The notes beneath the pieces are model-generated. The model was not told the origin of the DNA. It made no database searches and was given only the letters and a program-made list of their open reading frames with translations. A stretch of 64,000 nt of DNA from Glebionis coronaria (taxonomy: Eukaryota > Streptophyta > Magnoliopsida > Asterales > Asteraceae), in contig CM046879.1 in NCBI GenBank assembly GCA_025667525.1, forward strand, positions 388,391,039-388,455,038. Reading direction: 5' to 3'. Within the stretch, counting starts at the first letter, position 1, and each line of letters starts with the position of its first letter. Position numbers and translations under genes: made by a program. This document shows, piece after piece, positions 10,037 through 26,031 of this stretch.

Positions 10037-12281
10037 AGTGACAAAAAAATGAAATCAAAAAGATAAACATAAAAATAAAGCGTAAAGCTTTAACCTTTTT
10101 AGCTTATTAATCTCTTAGATGATAAAGCTAGAAGCTTTATAAACTAATAAGCTTAATAATCAAAAAAAAGGTGTAAACTTTATACAAATAATAAGCTTAT
10201 CTAAATGAAAACTAATTTTTAAACCTTTAAATCTATTTTTAAAACAATAATAATATTTAAAACTAATTAAACCGATTTTTATAAAAACTATATTTTTTAA
10301 AACAACTTAAACTATATTAATCTAATTAATTAAACTAAAACGATTAAGCTAGAAAAATAAAAAGGAGAGAACTTTGGTACCCGTGGTCCGAAGAAAACGC
10401 TCTAAACACAATCAATCATAAGCAACAAAATATGTCCCGTAAAGTACACGGCCTCCAAAAGTAACAAAATACGGCCTGTAAAGTACACGGCCAACCAAAT
10501 CAGACCAAAACCAAGCGTAACCTGGCCCGTAAAGTACACTGCCAACCAAATCAAACCAAAACTTCTCAACTTTCGCTAACCAAACACTCTAACTAATTCT
10601 TCTATCGGCCAAAACTATTCAACCCATAAGCTTCTCTCAAAAAGATGAATCAATACGCCGAGATCAAAAGAACACAAGAGGTTAGGATAATAAGCAACAA
10701 TTAATATATGATAAAGAGATTCAAAGCAAACTAATAGATCTAGAATATTTTTTAAAGTTTTATAAAAATATATTAATTTTTAAACTTAAAACTTATAGAT
10801 GTAAACTAATTTGTATAAAAAACTAATAGATCTAACTATTTTTTTGGTTTTATGAAAGTATTTTTAATTTTTAAAACTTAAAACTAATAGATCTAAGAAA
10901 AACTTGATAGATGTAAACTAAAAGTAATTAATTAAAAAGCTAACTAATAAATAAGTTGTAAGCCTAAGCTTAGAACTTATGAGATTTAAAAAGCTAAAAA
11001 GCTAATTAAATAAATCCTCCAACAATAAGCTAGATCTAAGAAAATAAGCCCATAATAAGCTTGAAATAAAATGATTTATTTGAAGCTTTTATATAAATCT
11101 AACTTATTTGGAAAAAGTTATAAAAAACTAATCCCAAAATAATAAGATAGATTATAAGAAAACATTAAGAAAGCTAGAATGAGAATAAGCTAAAAGAGAA
11201 TAAGCTAAAACATAAACTTTTATTAATATGAAAGTGCTTAATGATAAGCTAGTACAAAGTTGAAAGGAAATACATTTAAAAAAACAAGAAATAAAATTGA
11301 CATTATTTAGCTACCTAAAATCTACATACTAAATGAAGAAAAATGAGGTGCTATGTATAGTTGAAGTCAAGGTGCTTGGGTTAGATTAGTCATTTTAGGC
11401 TTTTAATCACCTTCTCTTCTTTAACTTGAGGGCATCTTGGTCATTTGGTAGGTGATGATGAGTTTCTACCAATAGGATGAAATATACTTTTAGATAGACC
11501 AATGAGAGCACTTCACATGGATCACCATCTTCACCTTTCATTATTCATTTATCTAAGGGCTCTTGATTAATCTAGTTTAACCAACTTCACCATCTTTAAT
11601 CTTCTAGAAACATGCACCTAATTACACACAAAAGAAACACACATGCTATTGTTTTTTTCTTTTTAATATATTTGTGTTAGTTTAAAAATAGATAAAAATA
11701 AATAAAAATAAAACTACTAAAACTAAAGATATTTAAAAATCAAAGTTAGTTATTTCAATACTAAACTAACTATTATAAAATAAAAAAAAATTATTTTTAT
11801 TATTTTTATTAATTTAAGAAAATATATTTTTATTTATTATTTATTTATTAAAAACTATTTATTTAATTTAAAAACAAATTAAACTTAAAAAAATTCATAG
11901 AGAACAAACCGTGAGGAGTTACGATGTGAGGTCAGGACCGTTGGCTTCGTAATTTTTTGATCTTTCATGTGGTTTATTAGCGGATGACTTTGGAGAATGG
12001 AAAAAATGGTCCTTGTTGTAAAATCTTCATCAAATCTTCATCCTTAGCCCTCCAAACTCAATTCTTTTGGCACTTTTGGACCATTGACTTTTATCTTTGA
12101 CCTTTTTCTTCAATGAATGTCCGTGAAATCCCGTGTTTTCTTCATTATGATCTTTTGTACCTATTTCACACAAAAACAAAAAACCACGCGTAATTCTGAC
12201 TTTTACGATATTAAATACACGTTTTAGTTTGGTTTTTCCTTGTTTTAAGTGGTAAAAGGATAAGTGTTTACACACTTATTA
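10037..12281 (-). repeat. decayed Athila-like LTR related to the E1 LTR
   Basis: The right part (about 12030-12281) matches the start of the E1 LTR on the minus strand: the terminal palindrome, a block shared with E1 around 12185-12220 against 2290-2320, and CCGTGTTTTCT. The left part is very AT-rich with many AAGCTT-like words; its membership rests on position only. The terminal CA has become TTA, and no polypurine tract or primer site flanks it. Best read as an old solo LTR. Confidence 0.45.
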
Positions 12282-14253
12282 AAAATCTTAGCTATTTTCT
12301 CTTCAAGGAGTGTTTGTGGGAATCAAGAAAGATTTCGATTAAATATCAATTCATTATTCAAACTATGATTGGTATCATTATCGAATCTAATTGACATCTT
12401 TCTGGGTGTAGTCATAATGTAGTTTATTAATAATATACATAGAATCATAACTCACACTTGTGTTGATGATGGTATATTAATTCTACTTGTTCAAAATATT
12501 AGACATATTTTGTTTAATAATTGCCTATAATGCACAATGGAGTTGGTTTGACAACTTGGATGTTTCATCCGAAACACTCAAGTAATTTACATTGCAATGC
12601 AATTTGTAAATGTGTCATTTCCGAAAGACCAATCAAGAGTATTCCTTTGTTTTGTGTAAACATTGTTTATACACTTCAAAGTTATTGGCCTCAAGTTCTA
12701 TGTAAAATCCATGATTTTACCATGATTTAATGTAATAACGTTTTACTCAATAATCCTAGAACACTCTCTCATATGTCATCTTCCTATAAGATGTGTGTGA
12801 ACTTGTCCATTGAGTACTTATACTTTTGCAATCCATATTTATTGTAAATAATTACACAACCTAGATCATGTACTTAGGCATATAAGAACAAGTAACAAAT
12901 GCATAACCATATATGAACACATGACACTTAACAAAATTTAAGAACAATGTTACACCATGTATACATAGCCGTGTATATATGTGTGTATACCTTAAGCATA
13001 CATACACTTCCTTGAACTAGCCCAAGATATCTTCTTCTTATATGTCAAGCCCACAACAAGCCCAAGCCTAAAGCCCACCCCCCCATTGGTTAGCCATACA
13101 CGACATCCACAAGGTGGAAGGGGAAAGGGTTCCTAGATTGTGCCAAAGCCAACACTTGGCACTTCCTATGTATTTTTTCCCCTCATCTCTCTCTCCCTAG
13201 CCGCCTATACCTCTCTCTCTCCCATTCATTCTTCATGCAACACAATCTCAAAAAATCTCTCAACTCCCTTTCACCTTCAATCATTCGGATACCACCAAGA
13301 ACACATTAACTTCACTAGTAATTGTCTTCTTCTTCATTACTACTAATCATTTGGAAGTGTCTCTACCAACTTGATCTTCATATCCACCCACATAAACCCT
13401 AGCGTAATCCATATAGATCACGGCTTGGTTTATTATTAGGGTTTCATCATCACCTAGTCTTTTTCACGAATCTCCTTTTTTCCATAGAGCTTCCTTGTTA
13501 ACTATAGCAAGAAGGTATTACCTCCTGTATACTTTCTTCATTTTACTTGCATGCATTAACATCCACCTAGTAAACACATATAACAAACTTGTTAAAAATA
13601 AATATTTGATAAAACCATGACCATATAGGTCACGGCATATTTTTGGAACACCATAAGTCATGTTTGAAAATTTTTGATAAGAAGCCTACGATTTTTATTC
13701 TAGGTTTAAACTTGATAAAAATCATGTAAATCATTTTATGGATTTAAATGTAGTCGTGGGTTATAAACATTACTTTTGGGATTATGGTTAAATAATAATC
13801 ACAAATCTCATAAGTAAACTTCTTATAACTCAAAACCATGAAAAACAATTACCTTAAAGGTCACGTCTTAATATCATGTACATCTATGATTTATATAACA
13901 AGTTTTAAATAATGGGATATGTGTTTATCTACATACAAAGAACTACTAAAAATCACCAAAGCATTATATGTGTAAAAATATATCCGTGGGCTATGGATGT
14001 CCTTGGATGGATTTCTAATGAACATGCATGTCCATGTTAAACCTAGATCTTATATTAAGAACTTAACCTAACTTAATAATAATGTAACAAGCACACAAAA
14101 TCTTATGTGAACATATGGGGGAAAACAATATAGCCGTGGGCTATATGTTATGTTTTGGGAATTATGATAACCTTGGGAACATATAATAAATCTAGATAAT
14201 ATTGTTTGGACTTTTTTAAATAATTATAACCACACAACTATCTAAAGTCTCAT
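12282..14253. other. unassigned stretch with a CT-rich leader-like part
   Basis: No ORF of note. A pyrimidine-rich run (about 13180-13230), then AACCCTAG and TTATTAGGGTTT words, resembles a plant 5' leader. A possible splice donor AG|GTATTA lies near 13513. Words such as CCGTGGGCTAT and CATATAGGTCACGG recur with variations between 13400 and 14140. It could be the leader of an unknown LTR element or the 5' end of a host gene split by the nest that starts at 14254; I cannot decide. Confidence 0.25.
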
Positions 14254-15146
14254 TGTAACACCCCATTTTGATAAATGGAATGTCACGCGTAATTATGGCG
14301 TGTCAGCAAAGCATGCAAGGTAATATGTACTAAACATACATGACCATAGGGAAAACCGGAATCAAACATCGGTTCCCAAACATAAGCCCAAAACATAAAT
14401 AAAGTAAAGGAAAAGAGAAATGACTAAACAAGCATAGGTATATAAAGGCACGGGAAGAAGTCTAAGGCAGCTTCCATCCTATGCACGTCCTCCACCTGCT
14501 CAAGTCCTGGGTACCTGCCGTTTTGGGAACATGAAAGGAAAACGGTTGAGCATAACGCTCAGTGCACGGACATACAAGCGTAGCATGAATAACATAAGCA
14601 TATACAACATATAGTAGCGGAATTGATTTAGTCCTGGAAAACATGACATAACTTACTAAAACTGGTTTTATAGTTTGAAAAGCCTTATGTTTATCTTATA
14701 AAAACTGTTTAGCATGTTTACCATTAGCCAATATAGGTCATGAAATGTCAACGTGCATAAATACTTGGAGGGGTGACCTCGTCATGTAAATTAGAGGGGT
14801 TGCCTCTAATTTAATATAAGTTTTTGGGTAGGAGGGATCAGCTCCTTGTGAAGGATGCAAGGCACACACCACATTCACCTAAATAATCTGCTAAAAACAT
14901 GTAACCTAGGATGCACCCATACGCCTCACCTGATAATAATAATAATATGGCCAAAAGCTGAAGGGACGCCACGAGCTATCACTCCGCCGTGGTGAAGTCA
15001 TAACACTGGAGCCTACAGTGTTATGGTTATGGTACCTCCATAACTAGGTGAAATTGGTCATGCATGTATATGGCTTTAGGTATCTAATTAGACATAAGCA
15101 ATCAAAACATATAAAACATATACTGGGGAAAACAGTTGGCTGCATA
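14254..15146 (-). mobile_element. E9: left part of a Tekay-like LTR, split by E7
   Basis: Begins TGTAACACCCC, the inverted end typical of Tekay/Del chromovirus LTRs (which end GGGGTGTTACA), and continues with a GTACC...CAG-type block also seen in related LTRs. It stops at 15146, where E7 begins with the same TGTAACACCCC end. The remainder should lie to the right of the whole nest. Confidence 0.5.
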
Positions 15147-18702
<3,556 letters not shown>

Positions 18703-19366
18703 GCATTTACCCCTAGACAGGATCTTTGTCCTCAAAGATCAATTTATCTTACTACTCGCTTCTTATAGAGTTAAAGCCATGTGGGTATTTCCTCCACATT
18801 CGGTCTTTTATGTCAAATGTAATTCATTACAATACGCGAGTTTCATCAAACATAACTATGGGAATAAGATCAGGCTTAATGTTGACTTACTTTCTCTATC
18901 CATGATGTTCACGGGTTTTTGATGAATGCAACTTTTCGTCGATCTAAATTTCATCAAGAAGAATTCAGATTTTCACTTGATAGACATTTCATCAAGTTAG
19001 ATATACGAAACATAATTCACGCAGCCCTTGAAATCCTAGGGTAGATCCAACTTATATGCCTTTCAAACCAACTTTTACATTATCTCAATGGTCCCATACA
19101 ACGGGGACTTATTTCCCATGATCTTTCAGATCATCAATTCATTTTTCCAAGGTGAAAATTTTGGCATAACTTCGCTACCCATCTTGTACTTCAAGATCTA
19201 CATTTCATATTTACATCACCTCCTGCCTACTGCTGGCAGTCAATAATCAGGTCCTAATTCCAACAATCATTTCAGGTCTCGGGGGTCGGTTATTTTGTAA
19301 GGTTAGGTTTGTCATCATAGGCAACCTTAAACCTAAAAGACATGTCCAACTCACAATGGGTGTATG
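18703..19366 (-). pseudogene. E7 pol remnant (integrase tail/chromodomain end)
   Basis: Reverse-strand homologue of E4 57690-57030, next to the LTR. It carries the same dead C-terminal pol sequence, with a recognisable PV-x-IMDRE-like stretch around 18895-18930, and is full of stops. It ends abruptly at GTATG (19362-19366), where E8 is inserted; the E4 counterpart continues smoothly past that point. That identifies an insertion rather than a deletion. Confidence 0.6.
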
Positions 19367-20875
19367 TGTCACACCCCACCATGGCGGAATATGGAGCGCG
19401 ACGTATGGATATCATCACAACAAACGGTGTCTCTATATAGAAAACTAAAATGCAAATACAATGTCATAAATGGCGACACAAATGTCATGACGATATCTCA
19501 ACATAGCAGGAGTCTAGGTAAGTAGGTAACAGTCCTACCTCTTACCCAAGACAAACAAATAACACTAACAATCAACATATAGGTTCATAGTATCACTATT
19601 GAAACAATCAGAAAGAAAATAAACTAAGAAGGAACGGGGATCTCCTTCTAAATGCATTCCTACACAACTCCAAATCCTAGCCACTCAAGTTCTCACGCTT
19701 AACCATAATATCACCTGAAAGAGACACTAAAACACGTCAACATAAAGTTGGTGAGAGTCATAGGTTTAGACTCCAACGCTAAATTAGTTATAATATAAGC
19801 TGTGAATAACCACCAACAATAAAAATATAGGGACAATGTGTTGCAAATGTGCATTAACAATTAACATTCAAGATTAACCAACCAAACCAAAACCAAGGCT
19901 CCCAGCCATACCAAACACCATACTCCCATAGGCACTCAAACACCTACGAACCAATCCCAAGGCACCGCCTTGTCAACAATCCCCTCGGTACCAAGTCAAA
20001 ACTTAAACAATCAAGAATCAACTAGCAGTTAATCACATAAGTATGCACACACAAGTCCATCACCAACCACAAAAACATTCACAGCATAAGTTATAAAACA
20101 AAACAGTGTCTCTTCCATCCCATCTGGAAGTCAAAATCATTAAAAGATATGGGACTATGAAACCCACGAATTTTCTCTTTGCTCCAGGGATTATGATGTG
20201 TTTTGGTCCAACTAAAAACATTATATGGTTAAACAAAAGAATCATTACCCAATTATAAAAGCCTTGTTTCCTTTTTTATTTTATTTTTCCTTTTTCTTCT
20301 CTTTTTCTTGCGTCCAAAACCGACCCAACACCCCCCTAATTTCGTTTTTTTTTATATTTTATTGTTAGTTAATATCTTATTAATATTAACTTAATTTACC
20401 TTAATTTATTACAACTCCTAAAACCTCCAAAACCTCAAAACCGTAAACTAGTCAAATTTACGCGTTTACCGTAAAAGACGTAAAATATACAGTTTTATAA
20501 AAACTCTTGGAATTTGAAATGAACTTTATATTTAAGTCCTAAATGACTTAAAACCATCCGGAAAAATACTCCCGTGACTAAATACCTCTTCCGAGACCTC
20601 AAAATGCTAAATCGTAAATCGTAAAAATACGATTTTCTATAATACATATACGTATACGTAAAACCGCTAAATAATACCATCTCATTTCATAGTCACTACC
20701 ATGTGAGCTCATGAACATGAAATCATCTCACATCGTTTCACTCACAAGGTACCCCGTACCGGAAACGATATCCAAACCACAATCTAAACACACAAATTAG
20801 CACATAAACACGTAAAGACACGTAACTAGCACAAAATAAAAGTAAGTGACGAACCTCAAAACCGTGGTTGTCACA
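19367..20875 (-). repeat. E8 3' LTR (Tekay-like, 1,509 bp)
   Basis: Starts TGTCACACCCC and ends GGTTGTCACA, inverted termini of a minus-strand chromovirus LTR of a different family from E4/E5/E7. The adjoining interior reads, on the minus strand, CTCGGGACGAGATTTC then AGGAGGGAGTGA, the conserved Tekay end and polypurine tract. Predicted target duplication: GTATG. Confidence 0.75.
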
Positions 20876-23268
20876 TCACTCCCTCCTAATAGAAATCTCG
20901 TCCCGAGATTTAATCCTTAGGATCAAACATACCATTAGCAAACAACTGAGGATACTTGGTCTAAATGAACTCCTCTCATTTCCACGTGAACTTTAGTTCA
21001 AGTCTCAAATTACCACATATACTAACCAACAATATTAAAATTCATTGCCAAACTCTTGACCTCACAGTCAATAAATATCACAAATGACTCTTTGATAAAA
21101 CAAAGACTCTTATTAACACAAGTCCCGAATAACCGTACATGCTAATATGCATTCTCAAACAACATTTACCAAATCTCAATACATGAAATATATCATGTAT
21201 ACCACTCATTTTCCCCAGGTAATTCTATACTCATAAGCTACCGATCCGATCTTTCCAAAGATCATAAATGGACCTACAAAACTCTACATCAACTCTTCCA
21301 TTTTACCAAAACATACCACCCGTTACTATGGGTGAAACTTCATACACAACTTTGTCACTAACTCTAGTGGTTTCCTCCTTCTCTACATAGCATCCCTTGT
21401 TGCCCTCATCCTTTCCACAAACATCATTACCACATTAGTAGCCTCTTTTACCAATTCTAGTCCACAATAGGGACAACTCACCCTATCCTTTCATATAGTG
21501 CCTCAAATGGCATTTATCGAATTCTAGTATGATAACTATCATTATATGAAAACTCAGCCATCGCTAACGAGTTCCTAACTACCTCTAAATCAATCATCCA
21601 TGTCCTTAGTGTAACACCTAAGGTTGTATAAATATCTCACTTGCCTATCCTTTTCCAGTTAGCTGGATATACTCATATCCAATCATGTTCATCAACTCCC
21701 TTTAGTCCGTACCCCAACCTACTTAAAAATTCCAATTTCCTTACGAAGTGACCTATGACGGTCTTTTACATATCCATTAGTTCTTCCAATCCAAATCAAC
21801 TTATGATCTATACACATCATCAAAAGGACGGTTATCTCAGTTAGTCCATCAACTGCCATCCAATCCCATGCTACAACTACTTCCATTAAATTTGGATAGC
21901 TCATTAGTAGCACCTATACACTTCTTTCTCACTTTTCTTCATGATTTTTTTTTATTTTTATACTCAACACTTCCTTTATACCTACACAATGTCTTACCTT
22001 CAAGGTCATATTGCTCCTCATCTTGTCTTAGTTAGACCAAGCCCTTCGTCCCTATGGCACATCACACCTATAACTCCTCATCTATTCGATTATCGATACT
22101 AAGCCTCCCAATCAATCAGTATAGGTCAGTGCCAATTCCTTTTCCACACTACGACAGTATTAGCCTGCTTTGTGCTTTATTCTACTCATTAGGCTCTACC
22201 AAAGTTTTACCTTCAATTCCTATCTCGACATATTTCATTCATGCTTCGCTTCTATACACACTTCCTTCTTCTTCCTCGACTCATACCATACATCACGATG
22301 TGATGCTTACCATCGTTCTTTCCCTTGCCATAACCCTTCATAAGGCATTCCATACATATTAGGCTAACTTTTACGCAAAACCTTCTATTCCATCACATCT
22401 GTACGCAATCCTTCCAACTTCTCAACTACGTGACTTCTCATTCCTCTTGAAATATGAGATGAATTAGTCAGTCTACCGACTATCACCCAACTCTCGTCGT
22501 ACTTATTCCTCCTCCCCATTATGTATCCCTTTCACCAACTTCGTCCTTACATCGCCCCTTTCTAAGCTACTCCTATCTATATAGGAAGTATAGTCTACGT
22601 CCCTTTTTCTCCATATGATTGTCCAAGCCACGTAACATACATGTTGACGCGTTCTCTGCTTTAGACAACTCAACTCGTGCAACCTACATCCTTAATCCAA
22701 ACCACCCTAATACGTCATCCATATAGTTCAAGTTCGTCTCAGCTTCACTTCATTCTTCTTATTCCATATCTCATCAACCATGCTTGCCTTTCCCAGATGG
22801 TACTTGGCCTTGCAATTTTCTTTCATCACTTAACTCCACCCATCACCTTTTCCAAATGTTCAATCAAGATGATTAAATATGTGTTGGAGACGTTCATGAT
22901 CTGTATAGATCATTCTCTACGTCTCGTACTCCAAATGCCTCTAGCATTCTAGGCAGATATAACAATCCAGCTCCACTAACTAAGTCTATCTAGTCATCTA
23001 TACGCCAAAATTTTCCAAGTAGCTTCACTTGTTTTTCCCACAACCAGTTCTCCTACTCCCTCCTAATAGGGACAGACTAGAGTTTCCTGTGATTCCATGC
23101 GGATCACACTCTCATCTTATACCCACATTAGTTTCCATTTGTCTAACTAAGCCCTATTCTAAATTATTACCCAAGTATCATACTTCTATTATGATCTTGA
23201 CCTAACATGAGGTACTTTCAGTCATCATCTTCTAGGAATACTTGGTTCTCTCCTTCCATGGTTCTCCC
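20876..23268 (-). pseudogene. E8 pol remnant: RNase H and integrase, heavily decayed
   Basis: Minus-strand translation shows an IYTDH-type RNase H stretch near 22905-22840, an integrase tail EFSYNDSYH...PFEALY near 21560-21480, and a GVxRFGK...-like stretch near 21310-21240. Many stops and C-to-T type changes are present and no usable frame remains. Reverse transcriptase should lie upstream, to the right, but the sequence meets E2 at 23269 and I could not find it after E2. Frames at 22054-22362 and 22677-22952 are antisense artefacts. Confidence 0.6.
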
Positions 23269-25156
23269 TTAGAAATAAAGGTATAGACTTGGAGATAAGT
23301 GTAGGGGAGACCTTCTTTTGTCTTCATGATTGTTTGTAGGGTTGCTCACTCATCTCATGCTTTGGAGCTTATGGAGGAGGCCCTTGTATCCGGTTCACTT
23401 CGTTACTTTAGTGATTTTTCATTGACACCTTGTGCTTAAACATGATTTCACTAATAGTGTCCTTTCCTTAACTTGGGTTAAGCAAAGTCTATTCATTGTC
23501 ATAAGTGTAGGGGAAGTTTTTATACTTCCATGCTCTTAAACATTGAGGACAATGTTTAGCTTAAGTGTAGGGGGGTCTTCTATCGAAGTGACCTTACCTA
23601 GAACTTGTCATTGTCTTGCATGATAACATGGAAAATTGAATTTTCAACATTTTTCAAATTTTTGATCTACTTTGGCCATCAATCATTTTTGCATAACACA
23701 TTTGCATTGTATATATCTCTTCCTTTACTTTTCATCAAAAATATATAAAAAGGAAAAAATATAATAAAACATGGTTTTAACAAGTTTAGATTTCTTTGAC
23801 ATATTAGGCCCGCCATGGATATTTTGACTCAACCCGAGTTTGCTTATCTTAGCATTCTCTAGCTAGTATCCTTAAACATGTAGTCCTTCATTGGTCTATT
23901 AGGCTAAGCATCCACCAATTTCATTATTTGAAATTTTAAATTTGTGGAGAATGGGAAATGATAGAGTTGAAGCAAGTGTAAAAGCGCTAGATAGACTTCA
24001 TGGCAATTACTTGTGGCTAAACCCTTCTCTTCTTTATCTCTACTTTCTTCGCATGTATATAATTGTTAATAAATAATCAAGTACGGTTTTAATTGGTTTG
24101 TAATCTCTTATGCATTTTTGGCTAATCATTTATGGTTGATATGAGTACGTCTTAAGATTCTAAGTTAGCACGTTTTATGTGTACTAGACTTATGTCATGC
24201 TCCATATTTAGCGGGCGTTTTTCCTTTTCTTCTTTGCAAATTTCTTTGTGAGGAATAAAGAAAAATAAGAGCGGCTTATGAAAAAAAATGAGTGGCTAGA
24301 AAAAAAAGAAGAAAAGAAAAAGAAAGAAAAAAAAAATAAAAAAAATAATGCAAGACTCCCAAGAGGGGCAGTGTGGTGTTAATTATAGTGACTATTGAGT
24401 TCCAATATTACCTTGACGGGTTGTGGGGATTCAATAGATTGCTCCAATCCAATATTTACTTGACGGGTTGCGGGGTTGAAGATCCAAAGTCTCAAAAATA
24501 TGGCGGATGTAAATTATTGCGTGAGTTTTATTTTCCTTTCCTTAGCGAGTGTGTAGCTACTTATGAAAGCATGACATGAGGATTTTACACATAAGACGAA
24601 TGACTTATTACTCCTAAAACGGACTTATATTAATTGTGAGCGGTTTTTCAAGTAATGGATGAGAGGATTACTTAGGATTAAAACCGTGCTTCCTTATTTT
24701 TGATTTTACACTTCTTATACTTCTCACTTGAATAATGACAAATTTGCTCACAAGCAATTTGCTCAAATAATAACCGGTTCCACATTTAATTGTCATGAAT
24801 AAGTTGATGCACTTTTTACTTGTGAATACAATGATCCCATTTTTAAGCTTGGTATGGGGAAAGTGAAACTTGAGGGTGATAAATGTCCATGGTACCCAAG
24901 CCCTAATCTAAGCCATTGAATTCTTTATGAGTTATTTCCATCAAAACCATTTCAAGAAAAAAAATCAAAAAGATATAGATAGAATTGTATTTTGTTCATT
25001 GCATTATTAAATGTCAAAATCATGCATCATTTAGTTTAGAGTAGTGTAGATGTATCTCATATGGCCAAGGTGGATTAATTATGAGGGAAATGTAAATTTG
25101 AGCTTTAATATATAATATTGCATGAGGACATGACAATGTTTAAGTGTAGGGGATTT
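23269..25156 (+). mobile_element. E2-family 3' internal fragment, left of the E2 5' LTR
   Basis: Nearly identical to 34779-36664, the non-coding part of E2 between pol and its 3' LTR, so this is a second copy joined directly to the left LTR. It begins abruptly about 70 bases past the position of the pol stop. With 25157-39719 it forms internal fragment-LTR-internal-LTR, as expected if a tandem sharing LTRs had lost its left end. It holds AAGTGTAGGGG words near 23300, 23500, 23560 and 25142 and an A/G tract near 24290-24350. No gene. Confidence 0.85.
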
Positions 25157-25760
25157 TGATATGAGCTTAAACTCATATCCTTTTATCAACAAATAACCCT
25201 AAAACATGAAGCAAAATACCAATTTCTCTTGCAAAAACAGTGTTATGTGGTATGTTTGTGTTTGTGTATACTTGTGTAGGTAAAAGGATACATTTTCAAG
25301 CAAACAAAGAAAAATCAAGCTCAAATGGATGAAAAAGACAAAGAAGGATCAAAAGTGACAAGACTTTGAAGTGCAAGGACCTATCTTGACAAGTTGTCAA
25401 AATTGAAGGACTAAAAGTGCAAATATTGTGAAAGTCAAGATTCAAGTCAAACTTGGTCAACTCTCAAGTCAACTCAGTCAAAGGACCATTTTGTTCAAGA
25501 ATGAAAGTTGAAGGACCAAATATGTCGAAAGAATGAAGCTCCTAGCTCAAAACAACAATCTGCCAAGTATAAGGACTAATTCTGCCAACAATTGAAAGTT
25601 ATCCAAAGTTTAATCCATGTGAAATCATTTCAGCCAATAAGAAGAGAGGAAAGTGATCACACGGATTGAACATTTAATTTCCACTCAGTCGACATGCATT
25701 TAATACCCAATCACAACAGTATGATCCGTGTGATCCATTTTTTAGCCAATCACATGTTGA

Positions 25761-25997
25761 CACGTGGCGTCTTCTTCAAGGAAAATTTTTACCAGGATCG
25801 CGTTTGAGCTACAAGCCATTTCATAAAAAGATTTCAACACCAAAATTTATCATTTTGAAGAGACGAACACAATGGTGCCAATCAATTAACATGAAATCAA
25901 TTATTGAAGAAAAACCCAAATCCTTGTTCATACCTGCAAATGCCATTATGCAGAATTGTCCACGTGGAGAGCTGGGATTGGTCCTGACACGTCACCA
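25761..25997 (+). promoter_or_regulatory. three G-box/ABRE-like sites in E2 U3
   Basis: CACGTGGCGT (25761-25770), CACGTGGAGA (25961-25970) and GACACGTCAC (about 25986-25995) lie within 265 bases upstream of the TATA box. CCAAT words occur nearby (about 25635 and 25746). ACGT-core boxes bind plant bZIP and bHLH factors, often in ABA or stress responses; regulation of E2 is inferred. The same boxes are present in the right LTR, 11,508 bases later. Confidence 0.45.
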
Positions 25998-26022
25998 ACC
26001 CCAACTAACTCCTTCTTCATGC

Positions 26023-26031
26023 CTATAAATA
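26023..26031 (+). promoter_or_regulatory. TATA box of E2 LTR
   Basis: CTATAAATA, within GCCTATAAATAGATGG, about 870 bases into the LTR; the right-LTR equivalent is at 37531-37539. Same core as in the E1 LTR. Confidence 0.6.

Noticed and set aside
22054..22952. Two plus-strand frames of about 100 codons
   Set aside because: They lie antisense to the decayed E8 pol, whose RNase H and integrase traces read on the minus strand.
24373..24579. 68-codon frame, repeated at 35881-36087
   Set aside because: Part of the duplicated non-coding 3' internal region of E2; starts with GTG, contains repeated non-coding words and no recognisable domain.
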